Source: Streptosporangiaceae bacterium (GTDB lineage Bacteria > Actinomycetota > Actinomycetes > Streptosporangiales > Streptosporangiaceae). Taken from it: a stretch of DNA of 5,031 bases. The notes beneath the pieces are model-generated. The model had not been told where the DNA came from. It saw nothing but the letters and a program-made list of their open reading frames with translations, and searched no databases. Of this stretch, positions 1 through 5,031 are shown in pieces. The translations under genes were made by a program, and so were the position numbers. Location: the NCBI GenBank assembly GCA_030042885.1, contig JASHYW010000244.1, forward strand, positions 1 to 5,031, read 5' to 3'. Positions within the stretch are counted from its first letter, which is position 1. The number at the start of each line of letters is the position of its first letter.

Positions 1-332
1 TGCTGGACGCGGATATTAAGGTGTTCTTCGTCACCCACCGGTTCGACTTCGCCGACCGGTTCCACCGCGAGCACGCACGCTCCACCCTCTTCCTCAGGGC
101 CGAGCGTCAGCCCGACGGGCGCCGGAACTACAAGCTCGCAGTGAAAGACCCTCTCCCGACCAGCTTCGGGGAAGACCTCTACTACCGGCTCGGCGGCTGG
201 CTGGATGAAGACAAAGCCGTCACCCCGGCCGCCGCAGCAGCAGCCCCGGACGGCGAACCGGACCCGGCTAGCCAGGTCCGGCAGGCCAGCGGGATCGCCG
301 CCGGGCCATCGGACGCGCCGCGCGATGGATGA
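1..332 (+). CDS. MutS-family DNA mismatch repair ATPase, C-terminal end (5' partial)
   Basis: The reading frame is open from the left edge (first full codon at base 3) and ends at TGA 330-332, leaving 109 residues of a longer protein. The visible part carries the end of the MutS ABC-type ATPase domain: a hydrophobic strand leading into V-T-H (FFVTHRFDFADRF, the switch/H-loop histidine), then a strand pattern ending in LFLRAER, and the PLPTSFGEDLYYRLGGW segment typical of actinobacterial MutS-related proteins. The last ~45 residues are an Ala/Pro/Asp-rich tail that looks disordered. Known for the family: the ATPase dimer couples ATP hydrolysis to DNA mismatch or structure recognition. The Walker A and B motifs lie outside the window, so canonical MutS and a MutS-related paralogue cannot be told apart. 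The lack of a C-terminal helix-turn-helix dimerisation region favours the paralogue (inference). A small gene follows 33 nt later on the same strand. Confidence 0.85.
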   Translation, partial: LDADIKVFFVTHRFDFADRFHREHARSTLFLRAERQPDGRRNYKLAVKDPLPTSFGEDLYYRLGGWLDEDKAVTPAAAAAAPDGEPDPASQVRQASGIAAGPSDAPRDG

Positions 333-365
333 GCCATCTGCCCCCCGTTCCGCAAGAGGAACCCA

Positions 366-647
366 GTGATCCAGGACCATCTCATCGGCGAATTGTCAGC
401 GCGACTGGAACAGCTGCAGTCCGCCGCGGGGACCCGCGCTGGCGACGTGACGCAGCTACGCCAGCAGGTCGAAACGTGGCCGGTCTCCTGGCTGGCGGCG
501 GAGACGATCCGCGCGATGGCCCTGGCGGACCAGTTGTGCTGGGACTCGCTATCCCGGGGTGATACCCATGCGTTCGACCGCCAGGCAGCGATCTCCGCGG
601 ACCTGCGCCTGTTTGGCGTCTGCGCCCAGCTGCTCGACGAGGACTAG
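366..647 (+). CDS. small helical hypothetical protein (93 aa)
   Basis: A GTG start at 366 has an AGAGGA ribosome binding site at 355-360 with a 5-nt spacer, which decides the start; the stop is TAG 645-647. I do not recognise a named family. The protein is predicted soluble and mostly helical: residues 1-36 form an amphipathic segment rich in Leu/Gln (possible short coiled coil), and residues 38-62 carry a Trp/Ala-rich helix (WPVSWLAAETIRAMALADQL). Residues 66-90 form a final helix with F70, R72-Q73, F83-G84 and C86. No signal peptide or membrane segment is seen. It follows the MutS-like gene by 33 nt in the same direction, so it may be co-transcribed with it. It ends 24 nt from the tail of a convergent gene, with no obvious terminator hairpin between. 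The good start context and strong G/C third-position bias support a real gene. Confidence 0.7.
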   Translation: MIQDHLIGELSARLEQLQSAAGTRAGDVTQLRQQVETWPVSWLAAETIRAMALADQLCWDSLSRGDTHAFDRQAAISADLRLFGVCAQLLDED

Positions 648-671
648 CACCCTGCCTACCAGCGGCATTGC

Positions 672-944
672 TCAGCCGGGGCCGATGTGCCGCAGCTCAG
701 GGGACAGCAGGCCCGCGATCTTGCTGCACGGCCAGGCGGAGCGCCGCCGCTCGGTCTGCTCCTCGGTTTCCTCCATGACCGCGTAGTAGTCGTCCGGCCC
801 GTCCCAGCGCGGGCACTGGCCATACAGCGGGCACGGGCTGCGCGGCGGCTTCCCCGTCGCCTGGCATGCCGGGCGCCGACCGGACCGGAACGCCATCAGT
901 GCCCGCCACAGCAGCAGCACCTCGTCCTCGCTCACCTTGGCCAT
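672..944 (-). CDS. small four-cysteine hypothetical protein (90 aa)
   Basis: The start is ATG at 944-942, because GGGAGG (956-951 on the minus strand) sits 5 nt upstream. An in-frame ATG at 986 would add 14 residues but has the purine stretch directly against the start codon. The stop is TGA 674-672. Residues 1-20 form a helix (MAKVSEDEVLLLWRALMAF). A central segment holds C27, C38 and C44 (C-x10-C-x5-C, with PLYGQ between the last two), then an acidic stretch (DGPDDYYAVMEETEEQTE) and C73 in WPCSKIAGLL. Four cysteines in 90 residues is unusual for a small actinobacterial cytosolic protein and could ligate zinc or an iron-sulfur cluster. That is inference: the spacing does not match WhiB or another family I can name. 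It is convergent with the 366-647 gene, and its function is unknown. Confidence 0.62.
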   Translation of the reverse strand: MAKVSEDEVLLLWRALMAFRSGRRPACQATGKPPRSPCPLYGQCPRWDGPDDYYAVMEETEEQTERRRSAWPCSKIAGLLSPELRHIGPG

Positions 945-1106
945 AGCGGCCTCCCAGGCCGTCCAGGCAGGGACCGTTGGCGGCATCTCCGCGGCAGCAG
1001 GCGGGCCCCTCCGCCTCGGGGCCTACGCTACAGCAAACGCAGCTCGGCCAACCGGGACGCGGCGGCGGGGCTCTCTGGCAGAATGGACGGGCATGGGTGA
1101 TGGGGC

Positions 1107-1313
1107 TCACCCTGGACTCGCGGCCGCGGAAGCGGCCCGTTGACGGTCCCTGGCCACGATCCGCAGGTCGCATGCCGTCAGCCCCACCGCGTACCCCCGC
1201 TGATCCTGTTCCCGGGCGGTCGCGGTAAGCGGTGCGACATCGCGCAGCCCGCCGTGACCGCAGGGCCAGGGCGCGTAGACCTTGTAGATCACGTGCAAGC
1301 CATCGACGACCAC
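1107..1313 (-). CDS. doubtful small ORF (68 aa), possibly a gene remnant
   Basis: A GTG-initiated minus-strand frame (VVVDGLHVIYKVYAPWPCGH...) ends at TGA 1109-1107. About 80% of third positions are G/C, and the first 30 residues have a protein-like alternation of hydrophobic and polar residues. No convincing ribosome binding site precedes the GTG. The frame stays open upstream to 1373 without any start codon. An overlapping 36-codon ORF in another frame starts at ATG 1399 and stops at 1289. The pattern is compatible with a short gene whose 5' part was shifted out of frame, or with a non-gene. I recognise no family. It lies between the ASCH gene and the four-cysteine gene in the same orientation. 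Confidence 0.33.
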   Translation of the reverse strand: MVVDGLHVIYKVYAPWPCGHGGLRDVAPLTATAREQDQRGYAVGLTACDLRIVARDRQRAASAAASPG

Positions 1314-1568
1314 CGTGGCTTGAGCCCGTCGGTCGGCATGGCAGGGGCCAGCGGTCGGGCCTGCGCAGGCTCGCTACGGTGCTCAGCGCGGACGGTCATG
1401 ATCTCACGCGCCCCCGCGTCATTCCCTGGCCCGCCCGGGGCCGGGGCAGTGGCAGCGGGGACCGTCAGCGGCGTACCGCCGCGAAGGCGAGCCCCATCTC
1501 CGGGCGTGGCGGTCCTGCGGGCTCGCGGGCCAGGTCACGGTCCGCGCCATCGTGCGCGGCGAAGCCGG
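1314..1568. other. gap without a supported gene
   Basis: Downstream of the ASCH gene, about 255 nt hold no gene I can defend. The long plus-strand frames here encode Arg/Pro-rich sequence with no family resemblance and run antisense into the ASCH gene, so I treat them as shadows. Minus-strand fragments are short: a 43-codon frame from ATG 1550, and the 36-codon frame from ATG 1399. I see no hairpin followed by a T-run that would mark a terminator. Confidence 0.5.
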
Positions 1569-2045
1569 TCAGATGACCCCGGCCAGTCTGTCCGCCACGG
1601 CTGCGGGCGGGATCCACAGGCCCGGACGTCCCCGGCAGGGGATGGGAGGGTCAACGGGTGCGGGAAACTCGAACACCCAGTGATACCACCCTGCGGTCGC
1701 CCACGGGCTGGGAGAGTCGGTCAGGATGTCCGCCAGGTAGACGACGCCGACGATCGCTTCCCGCGCCTGCCATGCCGACCGCGGCTGCCCGAAGGCTTCG
1801 GGATCGGCCATCGTCCATAGCAGCCTGGCCGTAGCCTCCGGATCGGGGTCGGCGTTCTTGCCGGCGTGAATCAGCAGCGGGCCCCGGTACGCAGTTCTCC
1901 ACCGCCGGTTCTCGACGTCCTTGCCGCCGTGAATCACCGCCCAGGCCCACGGCTGCCGCACGGTCAGCGCCCTCACGGCCGGAAACCGGCCACTGGCCTG
2001 CTCTTTTCCCGCTGGGCCGTGGGCCATGCTTGGTGCTGTGTTCAC
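1569..2045 (-). CDS. ASCH-domain protein (PUA-like fold)
   Basis: This 158-residue protein belongs to the ASCH (ASC-1 homology) family, whose beta-barrel fold is related to PUA RNA-binding domains. Motifs: the strand LTVRQPWAWAVIHGGK (residues 27-42), V44-E45-N46-R47-R48-W49, then R54-G55-P56 leading into LLIHAG (57-62), and a C-terminal PIPCRGRPGLWIPP element. These match the common phage/actinobacterial form in which Lys42, Glu45 and Arg47 line the putative pocket. Known for the family: E. coli YqfB hydrolyses N4-acetylcytidine and a Zymomonas ASCH protein is a ribonuclease; which activity applies here is not shown by the sequence. The start is GTG 2045-2043, six nt after GGGAGG (2057-2052). 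Later in-frame starts at residue 7 (ATG) and 24 (GTG) are possible but lack such a site. It follows the NUDIX gene by 37 nt, so probably the same transcript. Confidence 0.92.
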   Translation of the reverse strand: MNTAPSMAHGPAGKEQASGRFPAVRALTVRQPWAWAVIHGGKDVENRRWRTAYRGPLLIHAGKNADPDPEATARLLWTMADPEAFGQPRSAWQAREAIVGVVYLADILTDSPSPWATAGWYHWVFEFPAPVDPPIPCRGRPGLWIPPAAVADRLAGVI

Positions 2046-2082
2046 CGGCCACCTCCCGGACGGATTTCCGCGCACCGGCCGA

Positions 2083-2568
2083 TCACGCGGGCGGGGTCAT
2101 GCCCTGCCCGCGTGGGCGGGTGCCGTCCCGGTGCTGCGGGCGCCAGAGATTGCCCAGGTATGCAGCCGTCGGCTCGCCGCCGCGGGCATGCAAGGCGCGC
2201 AGGTGCCCGGCGACCGGCGGGCGGACATCCAGGCCGGGGAGCGAGCCGAGCGGGACGAAGAGGGCTTCGGTATCCGGCTCCTGCGGCACCGGTTCGCCGT
2301 GCCCGTCCGCCGTGGCAAGGAAGACGAGATCGATGGTGCGCAGTGTGGACCCGGGCCCCAGGGCTTCCAGGACGAATGCGACTCGCGCCGGATCCACGGA
2401 CAGCCCCGTTTCCTCTAGGGTTTCCCGCCGGGCGCACGCGGCCATGCTCTCGCCGGGACGTGGCGTGCCGCCGGGCAGCACCCAGTCGTTGGTCTTGCAG
2501 CGGTGAACCAGCAGCACGGCGTCGTCGCGGAACACGATCGCCGAGCAGCGCACGTCGATCGAATCCAT
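2083..2568 (-). CDS. NUDIX hydrolase
   Basis: This 161-residue protein is a single NUDIX domain. The NUDIX box G-x5-E-x7-R-E-U-x-E-E-x-G-U is complete: G34, E40, R48-E49, E52-E53, G55-L56. The only deviation is Thr50 where a hydrophobic residue is usual. The preceding strand and loop (AIVFRDDAVLLVHRCKTNDW, then VLPGG) are standard. Known for the family: Mg-dependent cleavage of a nucleoside diphosphate linked to another group (oxidised or modified NTPs, ADP-ribose, dinucleotides); the sequence does not fix the substrate. The last ~20 residues are a Pro/Arg/Gly-rich tail. The start is ATG 2568-2566, with GGAGG at 2581-2577 and an 8-nt spacer; an upstream in-frame start at 2601 would place that Shine-Dalgarno inside the gene. 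It lies 34 nt after the PAP2 gene and 37 nt before the ASCH gene, consistent with one operon. Confidence 0.95.
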   Translation of the reverse strand: MDSIDVRCSAIVFRDDAVLLVHRCKTNDWVLPGGTPRPGESMAACARRETLEETGLSVDPARVAFVLEALGPGSTLRTIDLVFLATADGHGEPVPQEPDTEALFVPLGSLPGLDVRPPVAGHLRALHARGGEPTAAYLGNLWRPQHRDGTRPRGQGMTPPA

Positions 2569-2602
2569 GAGCGTTTCCTCCCTGGTCTGCCGGGCCGCCA
2601 CA

Positions 2603-3115
2603 TCAGTCCGGGGCGGTCAGGCGCAGCCATCCCTCGGCGAACAGCCACCCGGCGAGCACGTCCGCGGGCCAGTGCACGCCCAGGTAGACCCGGCTGGTGC
2701 CGACCGCGGCGGCCAGGGCGGCCACGGTGGTGTGCTTGGACGGCAGGCTGAAGCCCTCCCGCTCCCTCAGCCAGGCCTCTGCCGGGGGGCGCTGCCGGGC
2801 GATCACCCGTGACAGGCGGCGCCTGGCGGCCGCCCCGCTGGTCACGGCCAGGCACGGCCCGCACGCACCGCGCCAGCCGTCCCGGCGCGCGGCACCGGCC
2901 ACCGCAAGGAGCGGGTAGACCACGCCCGGCTCGGCCAGCGTGCTGACCGCCCGCGCCACCGTCGTTCCCGCCGGGCAGCGGCGGGCCAGGAGCGCTCGGA
3001 GACCCGCGTGGTCCGCGCTGGCCAGCCAGCCGCGGCCGGCGGCGGCCGCCACCACCATGGGCACGGCGAACGCCATGATCGCCGCACGAACCCGCCGGGC
3101 CGCCGTTACCGCCAT
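2603..3115 (-). CDS. PAP2-family phosphatase, short form
   Basis: This 170-residue membrane protein is of the type 2 phosphatidic acid phosphatase superfamily (lipid/undecaprenyl diphosphate or related phosphatases). Visible motifs: a motif 1 equivalent ending in R-Q-R-P (residues 107-110) with Ser102 where Lys of K-x6-R-P is expected; motif 2 P-S-K-H (125-128) with Lys instead of Gly; and an intact motif 3 S-R-x5-H-x3-D (S141, R142, H148, D152). Hydrophobic segments lie near 11-27, 63-76, 83-95 and 150-160. Only 20 residues separate His128 from His148, whereas about 40-45 including a membrane helix is usual, so the protein looks internally shortened. The start ATG 3115-3113 overlaps the stop of the upstream gene (TAA 3108-3106), suggesting translational coupling; a longer frame upstream of this ATG is Arg/Pro-rich and antisense-like. 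Family assignment is firm, activity is doubtful. Confidence 0.85.
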   Translation of the reverse strand: MAVTAARRVRAAIMAFAVPMVVAAAAGRGWLASADHAGLRALLARRCPAGTTVARAVSTLAEPGVVYPLLAVAGAARRDGWRGACGPCLAVTSGAAARRRLSRVIARQRPPAEAWLREREGFSLPSKHTTVAALAAAVGTSRVYLGVHWPADVLAGWLFAEGWLRLTAPD

Positions 3116-3461
3116 GCGCTGTCGGCGCAGCGGGCCGCCTCCCGGGCCAGGCCGGGCATCACGGCCACCAGCATCTCCTCCGCCCGGCCGTGGGCGCTGG
3201 CGCCGACCCACAGCCGCCAGTTCCCGGCTGCCGTGAGCGGTCCCGCAGCCGGTAACCCGGCGGGTGCGCGGGGGCCGCGTACCCGGGCACCCCGGCATCC
3301 GCGAGCGCGCGGAGCACGTCCGCCACGACCTGCCCGCTGAGCTCGAGGACCGGTGCCCACGCGGCATCGTCCAGGCCGTTCCCGTATCCGCCGGCTGGCA
3401 GCCACCACAGGCGGCCGGGCCGCGCGGGCTGCTCGGCGGGTCGTGATATCGGAGCCGTCAT
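3106..3461 (-). pseudogene. conserved-looking hypothetical gene broken by a one-base frameshift
   Basis: ATG 3461-3459 is preceded by AGGA (spacer 4 nt; AGAGG lies further up) and opens a protein-like frame: residues 19-39 read WWLPAGGYGNGLDD and then AAWAPVL, followed by an amphipathic helix (QVVADVLRALADAGVPGYAAP, about 44-64). From about residue 80 this frame turns to Gly/Arg/Ala filler and ends at 3159. The adjacent frame takes over with AGNWRLWVGASAHGRAEEMLVAVMPGL and ends at TAA 3108-3106, overlapping the PAP2 start. The span is 356 nt, one short of a multiple of three. Restoring one G in the GGG run at 3223-3225 joins the halves as ...RQPG-NWRLWVGAS... into 118 residues. I recall similar one-frame proteins in streptomycetes but cannot name a family. 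This is either a true inactivating mutation or a sequencing error. I see no slippery heptamer supporting programmed frameshifting. Confidence 0.75.
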
Positions 3462-3467
3462 GCCGTC

Positions 3468-3806
3468 CTACCTCTCGCGTACGGAGAGCAGGACCCATCG
3501 GCCATCCGGCAACTCCGCGCGGCTGGAATGCTTCCGCGCGGACGCGGCGGGGTCCACCACCGGGTGGATAGAACCACCGGCGACCATTCTACGGCACTGC
3601 TCCCGGGCCACCGCATGGGCAACCAGCCTGCGCAGCGGGATCTCCTCCCGGAGCGGAACGAAAACGCTGGAGGTGGCGTCGCGGTCCGCCGGCGCCGCTC
3701 CAGCGTGCGCGGGATATGCAGGCGCCTGGATTTCCAGCGGGGCCGCGCTGCTGCTGTGGATGCTGACAACTGCCGCGCTGATAGCGGTCGCGCTGGCCGT
3801 CACCAC
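3468..3806 (-). CDS. small hypothetical protein (up to 112 aa), first gene of the operon?
   Basis: The frame ends at TAG 3470-3468, only 6 nt before the start of the frameshifted gene, and the downstream Shine-Dalgarno overlaps its stop, as in tightly packed operons. The C-terminal half (from about residue 48) looks like a folded protein: VFVPLREEIPLRRLVAHAVA, then EQCRRMVAGGSIHPVVDP, and a final ELPDGRWVLLSVRER strand pair. The N-terminal ~45 residues are Ala/Ser/Pro-rich and may be untranslated. The farthest start is GTG 3806 with only a weak ribosome binding site, and no better internal start is obvious. No family is recognised. A 153-codon plus-strand ORF (3460-3921) covers the same DNA and is the competing interpretation; packing against the downstream genes favours this strand. 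Confidence 0.45.
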   Translation of the reverse strand: MVTASATAISAAVVSIHSSSAAPLEIQAPAYPAHAGAAPADRDATSSVFVPLREEIPLRRLVAHAVAREQCRRMVAGGSIHPVVDPAASARKHSSRAELPDGRWVLLSVRER

Positions 3807-4067
3807 CGACAGCGATCATGGTAGATGTATCGAATCGGTGGCAGCGGTCTGCACCAGCCCGGCTCCCGAACACAGCTCGGACGCCACCTCGCATGACACA
3901 GCCACCGGCCAGGCGCCTTAGCAACGAGCCGCCGGCACCCAGCAGGCTGGCCTGAAGGCCTTTCCGGATGAACCGATAGGACCCAGGCACACGAGTCACA
4001 TGATTTCAGCCCGGCGGCGCCGCGCGCTCAACCTCCGTGAAGCAAGGCCCGCACCGGAGAGAGCGTC
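3807..4067. other. intergenic region, no supported gene
   Basis: About 260 nt between two minus-strand genes. A minus-strand frame starting at GTG 3999 (MTRVPGSYRFIRKGLQ...) crosses it, but only about two thirds of its third positions are G/C, well below the neighbouring genes, and it runs out of frame into the next gene, so I leave it out. It contains a possible minus-strand promoter and a 10-bp palindrome GCGGCGCCGC at 4014-4023. Confidence 0.5.
4003..4031 (-). promoter_or_regulatory. possible sigma-70-like promoter
   Basis: On the minus strand, TTGAGC (4031-4026) and TGAAAT (4008-4003) are separated by exactly 17 nt; each matches the primary-sigma consensus at four of six positions. It would start transcription near 3996, upstream of the 3806-to-1569 gene string. 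The perfect palindrome GCGGCGCCGC (4014-4023) lies in its spacer. Chance matches of this quality are common, so this is only a candidate. Confidence 0.3.

Positions 4068-5031
<964 letters not shown>

Noticed and set aside
41..60. GGTTCGACTT resembling a tRNA T-arm
   Set aside because: It lies inside the MutS-like coding frame and no cloverleaf can be built around it.
1025..1051. Possible minus-strand promoter TTGGCC / TAGCGT upstream of the four-cysteine gene
   Set aside because: The spacer is only 15 nt and the -10 matches the TATAAT consensus poorly; not distinguishable from chance.
1140..1820. Long plus-strand ORF (226 codons)
   Set aside because: Its 3' part is antisense to the clear ASCH gene; the encoded protein is Pro/Arg/Gly-rich without family features, typical of a GC-rich shadow frame.
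1866..2570. Plus-strand ORFs of 130-234 codons across the NUDIX and ASCH genes
   Set aside because: They are antisense to genes with complete family motifs and consist of Arg/Pro/Ala-rich sequence with no ribosome binding sites.
3589..3999. Minus-strand 136-codon ORF starting at 3999
   Set aside because: Third-position G/C is low for this genome and its 3' half overlaps the better-placed small gene in another frame.

Overview
The window is high-GC DNA with G/C-rich third codon positions, GTG as well as ATG starts and GGAGG-type ribosome binding sites. Together with the gene families present, this points to a Streptomyces-like actinomycete. It is chromosomal housekeeping/accessory sequence: I see no insertion sequence, CRISPR array, tRNA or rRNA.

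Layout, left to right. Bases 1-332 (+) are the C-terminal end of a MutS-family mismatch-repair ATPase, followed on the same strand by a small unknown helical protein (366-647). From 672 to 4358 everything I support is on the minus strand. Read in transcription order it is: a small conserved-looking protein (4358-4068); a weakly supported small ORF (3806-3468); a conserved-looking protein whose frame is broken by one missing base (3461-3106); a short PAP2-type phosphatase that overlaps it (3115-2603); a NUDIX hydrolase (2568-2083); an ASCH-domain protein (2045-1569); a doubtful ORF (1313-1107); and a small four-cysteine protein (944-672). The spacing from 3806 to 1569 (6-nt gap, overlap, 34-nt gap, 37-nt gap) looks like one operon for nucleotide/RNA-modifying and phosphatase functions. 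Its first genes show signs of decay: a frameshift, and a PAP2 protein missing about two dozen residues between its catalytic motifs.

The most notable element is in the 413-nt intergenic region to the right. Bases 4498-4560 (+) fold as a fluoride riboswitch (crcB motif). It has a 5-bp P1 with an eight-base loop, a perfect 5-bp pseudoknot from that loop to a downstream strand, an AAC joining segment, a 4-bp P3, and the 12-base core CTGATGGCCTCT, identical to my recollection of the Thermotoga petrophila aptamer. It lies about 210 nt upstream of an enolase gene (4772 to the window end). Enolase is a classical target of fluoride, so a fluoride switch controlling a divergent, probably second enolase (SRGRP where most enolases have SRGNP) makes sense. 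A segment downstream of the aptamer can pair with the pseudoknot strand and may be the expression platform.
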